In this document: in pieces, positions 8,246-16,998 of the stretch | Numbering within the stretch: the first letter of the stretch is position 1 | Layout: each line of letters starts with the position of its first letter | Source of the DNA: Clostridiales bacterium Firm_11 | GTDB lineage: Bacteria > Bacillota > Clostridia > Christensenellales > Aristaeellaceae | Direction: 5' to 3' | Length of the DNA: 64,000 bases | Assembly (NCBI GenBank): GCA_001604105.1 | Contig: LVAQ01000022.1 | Location: 1-64,000 of the forward strand | The notes under the pieces: generated by a model | Told to the model about the DNA's origin: nothing | Database searches by the model: none | What the model saw: the letters and a program-made list of their open reading frames with translations, nothing else | Made by a program: the position numbers and the translations under genes

Positions 8246-9289
8246 ATGGAACATACCTTGCCAAAACGATCCCCGTTGCGCTGGCTTGCGCAAAGCTGGA
8301 AGACCAAGCCCCTCTTTTCCACGGCATGCGCGCTGCTGGTGATGGTGGTGCTGCAAACGCTCGCGTTGGGCTTTGATTACCCCAGCTTTGGCGATTGGTT
8401 TTCCGCGTGGGGCAAAAACTGGATCAACATCCTGCGCAATAACGCGGGGGTGGGCATCATCGCGCTGGGCATGACGTTTGTCATCATTTCCGGCGGCATC
8501 GACCTGGCGGTGGGCTCTACCATGGTGGCCATCGGCGCGGTGGTGATGGTGCTGGTGGATGGCAACGCGAACGGGGTGCTCACCAGCCTTGGCATCACGG
8601 GCGTGCCTGCGTTTATCATCGCCATTACGGCGGGCGTTCTGGTGGGCGTATTGCTGGGGGAAATCTCCGGCACGCTGATTGCCCATAGCGGGCTGCCGCC
8701 CTTTATCGCAACTTTGGGCATGATGAAAATTGCCCGCAGCGTGACCCAGCAGTTTATGCAGGGCGTGCAGCCGGCCATACCCAAGGATTTTTTAGCCATC
8801 GCCAATACGCGCATCGGCGGGGAAATCATTTTGCCGATCATCTACTGGCTGCTGCTGGCGGCGGCGCTGTATGTGGTGAGCAAGCATACGGCGTTTGGGC
8901 GGCAGGTGTTTGCGGTTGGCTCCAGTGAGCGCACCAGCAAACTTTCGGGCGTAAATGTGAAAAAAGTCAAACGGCGCGTGTATGTGCTCATGGGCGCGCT
9001 GGTGGCCGTTACATCAGTCATCCAGATTGCGCGCATCGGCAGCATGGATTATGCCAATGCCGGCAGCGGCAGCGAGATGGACGCCATCGCGGCGGTTATC
9101 ATCGGCGGTACCAGCATGAGCGGCGGGCGCGGCTCGGTGGCGGGCAGCGTGCTGGGCATGCTCATTCTGGCCGTGATGAACAACCTGCTCAATCTGGTGG
9201 GTGTGCCGCCTTTCCTGCGGGAGGCGTTCAAGGGCGTTATTGTGGTTGCGGCAGTGCTGCTGCAAAAGAAGGATCGCACGGCAAGCTGA
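8246..9289 (+). CDS. Sugar ABC transporter permease (RbsC-like)
   Basis: A 347-residue integral membrane protein of the BPD_transp_2 family. It has multiple hydrophobic segments and the family pattern GMTFVIISGGIDLAVGS near residue 75, then GLPPFIATLGMM and an AAVIIGGTSMSGG stretch near residue 280. It would form the channel for the binding protein and the ATPase. The ATG at 8246 follows GGGAGAAAG. A positively charged N-terminal 30-residue tail precedes the first membrane segment. Sugar specificity cannot be read from the sequence. Confidence 0.93.
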   Translation: MEHTLPKRSPLRWLAQSWKTKPLFSTACALLVMVVLQTLALGFDYPSFGDWFSAWGKNWINILRNNAGVGIIALGMTFVIISGGIDLAVGSTMVAIGAVVMVLVDGNANGVLTSLGITGVPAFIIAITAGVLVGVLLGEISGTLIAHSGLPPFIATLGMMKIARSVTQQFMQGVQPAIPKDFLAIANTRIGGEIILPIIYWLLLAAALYVVSKHTAFGRQVFAVGSSERTSKLSGVNVKKVKRRVYVLMGALVAVTSVIQIARIGSMDYANAGSGSEMDAIAAVIIGGTSMSGGRGSVAGSVLGMLILAVMNNLLNLVGVPPFLREAFKGVIVVAAVLLQKKDRTAS

Positions 9290-9367
9290 GGGATGATAGA
9301 AGCGCGATGGCCGCCTGCGCGGGAGGGCAGCCGCCGCCTACGCGAGGGTTGATAAAGCTGAAACGGG

Positions 9368-9780
9368 TGCAACGCAAGCCATTTGCAGCCGCGCCGCGCG
9401 CGCGTGGCATGAAAGAAACTGGAACGGGTGCAACGAGAGCTATCAACAGCCGCGCCATACGCGCTGGAGGTTTAAGGCGTGATGGCAGGGTATGTTTTAG
9501 CAGACTCCCCAGTTTGCAGCCGCGCCGCGCGCGTGGCATGAAAGAAACTGGAGCAGGCGTAGCGAGAGCTATCAACAGCCGCGCCGCGCGCGCGTAAAGG
9601 ATTAAAGAAACTGGAACGGGTGCAACGCATGCCGTTTATACCCTAACCCCATGCGTGAAGTGCTATGGTGACAAGAACGAGTACAATACGCACAGGTAAC
9701 AGACTCACCGCATGCGCGAAAGTCTTTGGCTACCGAAACGGACGCAAAGCAGGCCGTTTGCAGCCGCGCCGCGCGCGCAT
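9368..9780. repeat. Dispersed short repeats in a 521-base gap
   Basis: The motif CAGCCGCGCC with GC-alternating flanks recurs near 9385, 9447, 9517, 9576 and 9761. Two longer copies share GTGGCATGAAAGAAACTGGA. They fill the gap between the permease and dehydrogenase genes. I see no gene here; the open frame reading into the dehydrogenase from 9712 is an artefact of the repeat. Confidence 0.7.
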
Positions 9781-9810
9781 TTTCGGCATCGCAATAAGGA
9801 GGAACAGTCC

Positions 9811-10848
9811 ATGCTTACAGTAGGTATTATTGGCTGCGGCAAAATCGCGCAGGTGCGGCATCTGCCGGAATACGCGGCGCATGCGGGCGTACGCATCGCG
9901 GCGCTGTATGACTTGAACCAGGCGCGCGCATCCGCGCTGGCGGCGCAGTACGGCGCCAAGGCCTATCCCACCTACCAGGCCATGCTGGCGGAGCCAACCA
10001 TCGACGCGGTGAGCGTTTGCACCGCTAATGATTCTCATGCGGAAATCACCTGCGCGGCGCTGGCGGCGGGCAAGCATGTGCTGTGTGAAAAGCCCATGGC
10101 CACGACCCTTGCGGATTGTGAACGCATGGTGCGCCTTGCCAGAGAGCATGGCAAAACGCTGATGATCGGCCAGAATCAACGGCTGGCAGGGGCGCACGCC
10201 AAGGCGCGGGAGCTGATTGCCAATGGAGAAATCGGCACGCCGCTTACGTTTCGCACCTCGTTTCGGCATAGCGGGCCGGAAACCTGGAGCGTTGACCCGG
10301 GTGCGGGCACATGGTTTTTTGACCGTAAGCGCGCGGTGATGGGCGCCATGGCGGATTTGGGTATTCACAAAACCGATTTGATTCAGTTTTTGCTGGGGCA
10401 AACGGTGGTGGAAACCAAAGCGACGCTGACAACGCTGGATAAGCGCCTTTCGGATGGCAGCCTGATTGGTGTGGATGATAACGCCATTTGCCTGTTCATC
10501 ATGAGTGACGGCGCGGTGGGCACCATGACGGCATCCTGGACGGATTACGGCGCGGAGGATAACGCCACCGTCATCTGGGGCACCAAGGGCGTGCTCCAGA
10601 TTTACGATGATCCCGCGCACGCGCTTATCCTTACGCAATCGGGGAAGACCAGTTATTTTGACGTTGATGAAATACAAACCAACGACAACCAGACCCAAAG
10701 CGGCGTGATTGACCTGTTTGTGGATATGGTAGCGGGCAAGGCGCAGGGCATCACGGGCGAAAGCGTGCTTACCGCCATGCGCGCGGTATTTGCCAGCATC
10801 GAAAGCTCGGATACGGGCAAGGCGGTGCGGGTGATAGGGCAGGCATAA
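9811..10848 (+). CDS. Gfo/Idh/MocA-family oxidoreductase
   Basis: A 345-residue NAD(P)-dependent dehydrogenase. The Rossmann glycine motif GCGKIA is at residues 8-13, the family's EKP motif at 93-95, and a C-terminal alpha/beta substrate domain follows. Members oxidise sugars, inositols or sugar-phosphate derivatives. The start at 9811 has TAAGGAGG 8 bases upstream; an upstream extension to 9712 lies in repeat sequence. The position after the importer permease suggests it oxidises the imported sugar, with the isomerase at 2841 as the next or preceding step. A following GHTD-like catalytic segment is not obvious, so the substrate class is open. Confidence 0.92.
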   Translation: MLTVGIIGCGKIAQVRHLPEYAAHAGVRIAALYDLNQARASALAAQYGAKAYPTYQAMLAEPTIDAVSVCTANDSHAEITCAALAAGKHVLCEKPMATTLADCERMVRLAREHGKTLMIGQNQRLAGAHAKARELIANGEIGTPLTFRTSFRHSGPETWSVDPGAGTWFFDRKRAVMGAMADLGIHKTDLIQFLLGQTVVETKATLTTLDKRLSDGSLIGVDDNAICLFIMSDGAVGTMTASWTDYGAEDNATVIWGTKGVLQIYDDPAHALILTQSGKTSYFDVDEIQTNDNQTQSGVIDLFVDMVAGKAQGITGESVLTAMRAVFASIESSDTGKAVRVIGQA

Positions 10849-10864
10849 GGGTGCGGAAAAAGTA

Positions 10865-11390
10865 GGGTCAAGGGCGAAGCCCTTGTGAGGGTGCAGGGGT
10901 GAAACCCCTGCCGGGGCTTGGGCACCGAAAGAGAGCGTGTGCCCTGTGGGCACTTCGCCGAAGGCGAAAGCGAACTGGAGGTGAGAGGTTTAACAAGCAC
11001 AGGGCACGGTAGTGCCGTGTGCGCCGATGAAACCGAGTGGCACCGAAAGAGAGCGTGTGCACAGTGTGTACAGTGTGCACTTCGCCGAAGGCGAAAGCGA
11101 ACTGAAGGTGAGAGGTTTAACAAACACAGGGCACGGCAGTGCCGTGTGCGCCGATGAAACCGAGTGGCACCGAAAGAGAGCGTGTGCACAGTGTGCACTT
11201 CGCCGAAGGCGAAAGCGAACTGAAGGTGAGAGGTTTAACAAGCACAGGGCACGATAGTGCCGTGTGCGTCGATTAAACCGAGTGGACAAGCGCCCCAAAG
11301 TCTTACGTAACAATACAAAGGAAAAGCGAGCGAACAGCCCGCAGGGCGATGAAGCGAGCGATGGTAGAGACCAAGCAAGCATAGTCTCAA
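10865..11390. repeat. Composite hairpin repeat with 118-bp units (three)
   Basis: It begins with AAGGGC-GAA-GCCCTT and CAGGGGTGAAACCCCTG hairpins, followed by units whose GTGAGAGG starts are at 10981, 11108 and 11226 (127 and 118 bp apart). It closes with a GCGAGCG-flanked GCCCGCAGGGC hairpin near 11340. The spacing of 127 comes from a short internal duplication of TACAGTGTG. All open frames here repeat the same peptides on both strands and are rejected. Confidence 0.9.
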
Positions 11391-11395
11391 AGAGG

Positions 11396-12135
11396 GGTCA
11401 AGGGCGAAACCCTTGTCAGGGTGCAGGGGTGAAACCCCTGCCGGAGCTTGGGCACAGAAAGAGAGCGTGTGCCCAGTGGGCACTTCGCCGAAGGCGAAAG
11501 CGAACTGAAGGTGAGAGGTTTAACAAGCACAGGGCACGATAGTGCCGTGTGCGCCGATGAAACCGAGTGGCACCGAAAGAGAGCGTGTGCACAGTGTGCA
11601 CTTCGCCGAAGGCGAAAGCGAACTGGAGGTGAGAGGTTTAACAAGCACAGGGCACGGCAGTGCCGTGTGCGCCGATGAAACCGAGTGGCACCGAAAGAGA
11701 GCGTGTGCCCAGTGGGCACTTCGCCGAAGGCGAAAGCGAACTGAAGGTGAGAGGTTTAACAAGCACAGGGCACGATAGTGCCGTGTGCGCCGATGAAACC
11801 GAGTGGCACCGAAAGAGAGCGTGTGCACAGTGTGCACTTCGCCGAAGGCGAAAGCGAACTGAAGGTGAGAGGTTTAACAAGCACAGGGCACGGCAGTGCC
11901 GTGTGCGCCGATGAAACCGAGTGGCACCGAAAGAGAGCGTGTGTACAGTGTGCACTTCGCTGAAGGCGAAAGCGAACTGGAGGTGAGAGGTTTAACAAGC
12001 ACAGGGCACGATAGTGCCGTGTGCGTCGATTAAACCGAGTGGACAAGCGCTCCAAAGTCTTACGTAACAATACAAATCGAAAGCGAGCGAACAGCCCGCA
12101 GGGCGATGAAGCGAGCGATGGTAGTAGACCAACCG
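11396..12135. repeat. Composite hairpin repeat with 118-bp units (five)
   Basis: A second full copy of the preceding element. GTGAGAGG starts lie at 11511, 11629, 11747, 11865 and 11983, exactly 118 bp apart. Each unit has three palindromes: CACGGCA-G-TGCCGTG, a GTGC..GCAC stem in two paired versions, and CTTCGCC-GAA-GGCGAAAG. It ends with the GCCCGCAGGGC hairpin near 12095. Confidence 0.9.
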
Positions 12136-12146
12136 CGCTTATTCAC

Positions 12147-12179
12147 AAAAAGAGGCAGACACATCGTCTGCCTCTTTTT
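12147..12179. terminator. Bidirectional intrinsic terminator
   Basis: AAAAGAGGCAGAC pairs with GTCTGCCTCTTTT around a five-base loop, with A and T tracts on the two sides. It separates the hairpin arrays from the sequence before the addA stop. Confidence 0.85.
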
Positions 12180-12246
12180 GCTTGCGATCAAGCATGATGA
12201 ACGCCTGCGCGACCAGTCGCGAAGCGCGACACACAGCCGCTAAACC

Positions 12247-12454
12247 ATAGACGCTGCGCTTCCGTAATGATTGTTCATGGGATACCCATCGCTTTACGGG
12301 TTGCCCATTGGGCGCTTGCTACCATACGGCATGCCTTTTGTTTCGTTACGCTTTGAACGTCAAAACCCATAGTCTGCGCTTCCCTAAAGACTGTGCATTG
12401 ATCGTGTGGTACGCTATGGGGTTGCCCATCGGTCGCTACTACCCTCCGGCACAC
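12247..12454. repeat. Diverged direct duplication downstream of addA
   Basis: Two diverged copies of about 90 bp, near 12247-12336 and 12368-12454, share CTGCGCTTCC, GGGTTGCCCAT and the order of the blocks between them. No gene is apparent. Confidence 0.55.
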
Positions 12455-15400
12455 CTATGCTTCCACCGGCACATCAAAAACCTGCGCGCTGCCTTCTCCC
12501 AAGGCCAGCGAGAACAGCGTAACCTCGCGTACCGGCCATCGGGTCGCCTCTGCCAGCGCGCGGCGATACAGCGCCATCTGCTCGCCGTAGAGCGTCCATA
12601 ACGATTGGGCGCTGTCCACGCGATCGGTTTTATAATCGACCAGCATCCAGGCGCCATCCAGCAGGAAGCAAAGGTCTATCACGCCCTGTACGATTACGCC
12701 GCCTTGCTCGGGCATGCGCAGGTTGAAGCACCACTCGCGGTGAACCTCATCCGCGGCCAGGGCAGCCCGCCCCCAGCGACTCTCCAAAAAACGGGCGATC
12801 ATCGTAGCTTCCACCAGTGGCGCTTCTTCCGGGGTGAGCAATCGGCGCGCAAGCATCTGCGCAAGCTGCTGCGCTACGGCGCTTTGCAGCGCAGAGCCAT
12901 CGGCCGTCACGGCACGCAAGGGCGTATAATCAAGCAGCGAAAGCGCCTTGTGCGTCGCCACACCTCTGCGTACACCCGTTTGCGCTTGCGCGTCGCGCAG
13001 GAAGGCGGGCACGGCGGGCAGATCCGCCATCAGGCGCGGGCGCGTCATGGGCAGGGGCAGGCGTTTGTGCTCGATGGATTCCAGCGCGGCGCTGTCATCA
13101 TCGGCGAGCAGCAACGCGCCCAGCGATGCCGCCAGCGCCTGCTGATGCGCGCGTGCCAGCGCGGTAGCGCCCACTTTGTAGGGGTGGTGATCAAAGACGG
13201 TGGGCGGCGCGAGCGGGTCTTTGTTTGCGGCGGCCGATGCGTGCGGCGTTGCGGCGGTCTGCGGCGTTAGTGCATCCGGCGGCTGTGCATTTCGCGTGGG
13301 CGCATCCAGCGCGGGGGTATCTGTTGCCAGTAAATCCGGCGGCAGCGTATCTGGTGTGAGCACATCCGGCGCGGGGGTTTTCATTGCCAGTAAATCTGAC
13401 GGCAGCGTATCCGACACGAATGCATCCGGCGTTGGTGCATCCGACGCAGGCGTTTCCAATGCCATTGCATCCAGTGGCAGCGCATACCCCTGCCGCTGTG
13501 CCAGCATGCGCGCATCCTCGGCCAGGGCGGCAAGGCGTGCCCTTCGCTCGGCGAGCGCGCTCAAGCCGCCTTTGCCGCGCGCGTGGCGCTGCGCTAATTT
13601 CACTTCCTCGGGATCATTGTGGAAAACCACATCCCAAACACCTGTTTTCTGTGGATTGAATGTGGATTGTGTGGATAACACTGCTTCGGAGATGGTTTTC
13701 CTCTGGTCATTGTTGATAATAGATTCACAAGCTAGCCCCTGCTCTGTAGGGTGACCAGGCGCGCTGGCGTACGATGCGCCCTCATGCGGCGGATGGGCGG
13801 CAGGCGCACTGGCGTGCGATGCGTCCTGGCGTGGCAAATCAGATGCGGCGGCTTTGGCGGGCGGAGCATCCTCTCCCGCTGCGGCCGTGTCGTAGTAATG
13901 ATCTTCCCGGGTCAGGCAGCCCGTGACCCAATCCAGCATGCACGCCGCGCGGTATACCGCATACGCCGTATCGCCCTGCCGCGCGGCAAATCCGTCGGCC
14001 GCATCTGCGGGGGACAGGCGCGCATCGCAGCCCATCAGAATCAGCTCCTCACGGGCGCGGGTCATGGCGACGTATAGCAAACGCGCGCGCTCGGCGCGTT
14101 CTTCCGCCTGCGCGCGAAGCTGGATGGCGCTTTTCAGGAGCGTTTCCCCTGTGGTGCGCGCCTGCTCGTTAACGTAGGGCAAGGCCACGCCAAGGCGCGG
14201 GTGCGCGATCGCCCCGCCGCCGCGCCGCGCGCCGAAGGTCTCTTCCAACCCCATCACAAACACCACGGGAAATTCCAGCCCCTTGGATTTGTGGATGGTC
14301 ATCACGCGCACCACATCTTCCCACGGGCTTAGTACCGTGGGGCTTGCGCTGTCGCGGATGCCTGTGCGGCTTTCCACACTGCTTAAAAACGAGTGGAGAT
14401 CCCCCCCGCGCCGCTTCATATGCTCACCGGCTTTATCGCAGAGCATGCGCAGGTTCGCCTGCCGTAATTTGCCGTTGGGCTGGCAGCCGAAGAAAGCGTA
14501 CAGCCCGCTGCGGGAGAGCCATCCCCACAAGTACGCATCCAGCGGGGTCTCCATCAGCAAAAACCGTTCACGCGCAAGGATGGTAAGCGCGCTTTTGCAG
14601 AGCGCCGCAAGCAAATCAGTGCCTTCCGCCGTAGCGCGAAGCGCTTCCAGATAGCTGCCTTCGGGCTTGCGCAGGCGCACCTGGGCGAGCTCCCGCTCCC
14701 CAAAGCCGCCCGCGGGGCTGCGCAGCCATGCCAGCAGCGAAAGGTCATCGGCGATGTTATCCAGCAGCCGCAGATGGTTTACCGCCTGCGAAATCTCTTC
14801 GCTTTCCAGCGCGGATGCGCGATCCTCGCAATACACGGGGATGCCCATCTCCTGCATCACGCGTTCCAGCACTGTCGAAACCGACTTCATCTTGGGCGCC
14901 AGAATCGCAAAATCCCGGTAGTGCAGGGGGTCTGTTGCATGACCATCCCTGTCGCGCTGCGGCGCACCCACGCGGCGGCGAATCTCCCGCGCGATGGCAT
15001 ACGCCTGCAACTTGTAACGATCCGCCGCGCGGATAGGCTGGGTGAACAGGTGCAGGCTCACGGGCACATCCCCATGGCTGGGGGTGCCGGGCACCAGGCG
15101 TGCCTGAGCGTCATAATCGATTTCGGTCACATCGGCGCGCATCACGCGCTCAAACACGCGGTTCACGCCGGATAGCACCGCCTCACGCGAGCGGAAATTG
15201 GCATTCAAACTGATGCGACGCTGGGGCGCGGTTTCCTCATCCGCAAAGTCCCGCGCCTTTTGCATGAATAGGGTCGGGTCCGCCTGCCGAAAACGATAGA
15301 TGCTCTGTTTGACATCCCCCACATAAAAGTAGCGCTGCGGCGGTAGGGATGTTTCACGTGAAACATCGCGCTTGATGGCGTTCAAAATCGCCTCCTGCAC

Positions 15401-16570
15401 GCCGCTGATGTCCTGATACTCATCCACGAAAACGCCGTCAAAACGCAGGGCGACTTCCGCGCCGATTTCCGGATTGCGCAAAATGCGCAGCGCCATGCGC
15501 TCCAAATCGTGAAAATCCAGCAAGTTACGCTCGCGTTTGCTTGCGGCATACGCTGTGTCCATTTCCTGTAGCAGCATATGCAGCCCCTGTAAGGCGGGCT
15601 GCATGGCGTTAAGGCGGGCAATGGCCTGCGCCCCGTCGCCCGGTATGCGCGTAGCGATGGAAGCCGCCTGCTTTTTGAGCTGATCGCGATACCCCTTATA
15701 CGCATCGCGCAGCGCTGCCTCTTCCCCCTCCAGCCCGCGCACGGTGGGCAGTTTCTCCAGCTTGAAGGCGGCGGCTTGCGCGGTAAGCGGCATCAGCCCC
15801 TTAGCAGCGGCGGCCAGCACCGCGTCCACAGCCTGCCGATCACCTTTAATCGAAGCGGCATAACGGGCGTGCAGCAGGGGCTGATCCAGCAGGCGCTCAC
15901 AGGCCGCCATCAATTCCCCCATGCCCATGGCCAGCAGCCCGCAATCGGCCAGCAGGGTTTCTGCCAGCGCGCCGCCTTGTAAGGCATCTTCGGTATAGAC
16001 CTGATTTGCCTGCGCGCCCAGCCAGTCGAAGGGGTCGGGCAGCGCCATTAAGAAAGGATACAACGCGTCCATCATGCGTTCGATTTGCTTTTCTTCCAGC
16101 TTGGCGGTCAGGGCGCTGGCAGGAAAATCACCCGTGGCGGCGTGCGCGTAACAAGCGTCCAGCGCTTCTGCCTTGGCTTGCTCCCGCAACGCCGCGCAGA
16201 CGGTCTCTTCCCCCAACGTAGATAGCGGATCGATGCCCGCCTCCTGAAAGTATTCTTTGACAATCTTCTGGCAGAAGCTGTGCAGCGTACTGATCTGCGC
16301 TGTTTCCAGCAGCTCTGCCTGCCTGCGCATACGGCTGTCCTGCGCGGCTTCCTGCGCGATGCGCGCTTGCAGGCGCTCGCGCATTTCCGCCGCGGCGGCA
16401 TGCGTAAACGTGACAATCAAAAGCCGATCCATCGACAGGCCATCATCTTTGAGCATGCGAAATATGCGTTCAATCAGCACGCGTGTTTTGCCGCTGCCCG
16501 CGGCGGCAGTTACCAGCAGCTCTCGGTTATCGGCATTGATGGCGGCTTCCTGCGCTTGGGTAAAAGGCAT
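12455..16570 (-). CDS. addA: ATP-dependent helicase/nuclease subunit A (AddA)
   Basis: A 1371-residue UvrD/Rep-type helicase with a C-terminal RecB-family nuclease, the AddA subunit that resects double-strand breaks in Bacillota. Walker A AAAGSGKT is at 22-29, the Walker B region FVDEYQD near 380, a TIHKSKGLEF motif near 770, and LLYVAMTRARE near 845. The nuclease motif has Asp1299 and DYK at 1312-1314. The length exceeds the usual 1150-1250 because of two low-complexity inserts (about 897-947 and 1003-1120), the second containing 20-residue tandem repeats. The expected partner addB is not adjacent: the upstream gene is on the other strand and a repeat array lies downstream. A perfect parS sequence lies inside the gene at 15350. 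Confidence 0.95.
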   Translation of the reverse strand: MPFTQAQEAAINADNRELLVTAAAGSGKTRVLIERIFRMLKDDGLSMDRLLIVTFTHAAAAEMRERLQARIAQEAAQDSRMRRQAELLETAQISTLHSFCQKIVKEYFQEAGIDPLSTLGEETVCAALREQAKAEALDACYAHAATGDFPASALTAKLEEKQIERMMDALYPFLMALPDPFDWLGAQANQVYTEDALQGGALAETLLADCGLLAMGMGELMAACERLLDQPLLHARYAASIKGDRQAVDAVLAAAAKGLMPLTAQAAAFKLEKLPTVRGLEGEEAALRDAYKGYRDQLKKQAASIATRIPGDGAQAIARLNAMQPALQGLHMLLQEMDTAYAASKRERNLLDFHDLERMALRILRNPEIGAEVALRFDGVFVDEYQDISGVQEAILNAIKRDVSRETSLPPQRYFYVGDVKQSIYRFRQADPTLFMQKARDFADEETAPQRRISLNANFRSREAVLSGVNRVFERVMRADVTEIDYDAQARLVPGTPSHGDVPVSLHLFTQPIRAADRYKLQAYAIAREIRRRVGAPQRDRDGHATDPLHYRDFAILAPKMKSVSTVLERVMQEMGIPVYCEDRASALESEEISQAVNHLRLLDNIADDLSLLAWLRSPAGGFGERELAQVRLRKPEGSYLEALRATAEGTDLLAALCKSALTILARERFLLMETPLDAYLWGWLSRSGLYAFFGCQPNGKLRQANLRMLCDKAGEHMKRRGGDLHSFLSSVESRTGIRDSASPTVLSPWEDVVRVMTIHKSKGLEFPVVFVMGLEETFGARRGGGAIAHPRLGVALPYVNEQARTTGETLLKSAIQLRAQAEERAERARLLYVAMTRAREELILMGCDARLSPADAADGFAARQGDTAYAVYRAACMLDWVTGCLTREDHYYDTAAAGEDAPPAKAAASDLPRQDASHASAPAAHPPHEGASYASAPGHPTEQGLACESIINNDQRKTISEAVLSTQSTFNPQKTGVWDVVFHNDPEEVKLAQRHARGKGGLSALAERRARLAALAEDARMLAQRQGYALPLDAMALETPASDAPTPDAFVSDTLPSDLLAMKTPAPDVLTPDTLPPDLLATDTPALDAPTRNAQPPDALTPQTAATPHASAAANKDPLAPPTVFDHHPYKVGATALARAHQQALAASLGALLLADDDSAALESIEHKRLPLPMTRPRLMADLPAVPAFLRDAQAQTGVRRGVATHKALSLLDYTPLRAVTADGSALQSAVAQQLAQMLARRLLTPEEAPLVEATMIARFLESRWGRAALAADEVHREWCFNLRMPEQGGVIVQGVIDLCFLLDGAWMLVDYKTDRVDSAQSLWTLYGEQMALYRRALAEATRWPVREVTLFSLALGEGSAQVFDVPVEA
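13300..13443. repeat. 60-bp in-frame tandem repeat inside addA
   Basis: Units at 13324-13383 and 13384-13443 share TTGCCAGTAAATC and GGCAGCGTATC, with further degenerate copies on either side. They encode 20-residue Thr/Pro/Asp/Leu-rich repeats in the AddA linker before the nuclease domain. Confidence 0.75.
13618..13678. other. Cluster of DnaA-box-like sequences inside addA
   Basis: On the minus strand there is TTTTCCACA (13618-13626), two CAATCCACA (13650-13658, 13661-13669) and TTATCCACA (13670-13678). The first and last match the TTWTNCACA DnaA consensus. They sit in an AT-richer patch of the addA linker. Function is unproven. Confidence 0.35.
15350..15365. promoter_or_regulatory. parS (ParB-binding) site within addA
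   Basis: TGTTTCACGTGAAACA is a perfect 16-bp palindrome matching the canonical bacterial parS. Within addA it encodes a DVSRETS stretch in the minus-strand protein. Confidence 0.85.
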
Positions 16571-16590
16571 CCAATCACCTCGCTACCGCC

Positions 16591-16619
16591 ATTGTAACGC
16601 GATGGACACATAAAGGCAA
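16591..16619 (-). promoter_or_regulatory. Candidate promoter of addA
   Basis: On the minus strand, TTGCCT (16614-16619) and TACAAT (16591-16596) are 17 bp apart, about 20 bases before the addA start. GAGGTGATT lies just before the ATG. Confidence 0.5.
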
Positions 16620-16653
16620 GGGCGTGTGTGGCTGCGCAGGCATGCAAGTAGAA

Positions 16654-16669
16654 TGTTTCACGTGAAACA
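16654..16669. promoter_or_regulatory. parS (ParB-binding) site
   Basis: A second perfect TGTTTCACGTGAAACA, in the divergent addA-glgP intergenic region. The rest of this 428-base gap holds the two promoters and another parS; I see no gene in it. Confidence 0.88.
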
Positions 16670-16853
16670 TTGTAATGCGAAGGCAGCAGGTAGGGAGAGC
16701 GGCACCATTCAAGCGCAGCGCAGCCTCCTTGGCCCATCTGCTCCCGGCGGATGCTCCGCGCATGCGTTATCAAACACATGCGTGATTGGACGGGTGGTGT
16801 TGTGTCAGGTCAAACGGGCATGGCGCGTCTGGCGTGCCAACGCCACTTGGTAT

Positions 16854-16869
16854 TGTTTCACGTGGAACA
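16854..16869. promoter_or_regulatory. parS (ParB-binding) site
   Basis: TGTTTCACGTGGAACA, the common single-base parS variant, 200 bp from the previous site and upstream of glgP. Confidence 0.85.
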
Positions 16870-16943
16870 TTGGCACGGGTATCCATCGCATACGGTTTCC
16901 GGCTCGGCAACACTGGCGTTTCCCCCGCGTACGCGCCGCAATT

Positions 16944-16972
16944 GTAATCACCCCGCGGGCGTGCTATAATAC
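16944..16972 (+). promoter_or_regulatory. Promoter of glgP
   Basis: TTGTAA (16944-16949), a 17-bp spacer and TATAAT (16967-16972), with a TGC extended -10, lie about 26 bases before the start codon. Confidence 0.7.
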
Positions 16973-16998
16973 AGGCATTTCCATGAAGGAGGAACGCT

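Noticed and set aside
7795..8342. Frames of 110-175 residues in the ATPase-permease gap
   Set aside because: They overlap each other on opposite strands and run into flanking genes, with no ribosome site or domain.
10868..12070. Many overlapping open frames on both strands (peptides like RRTRHCRALCLLNLS)
   Set aside because: They are translations of the 118-bp repeat. The same peptide recurs in every unit on both strands, with no ribosome sites and no domain.
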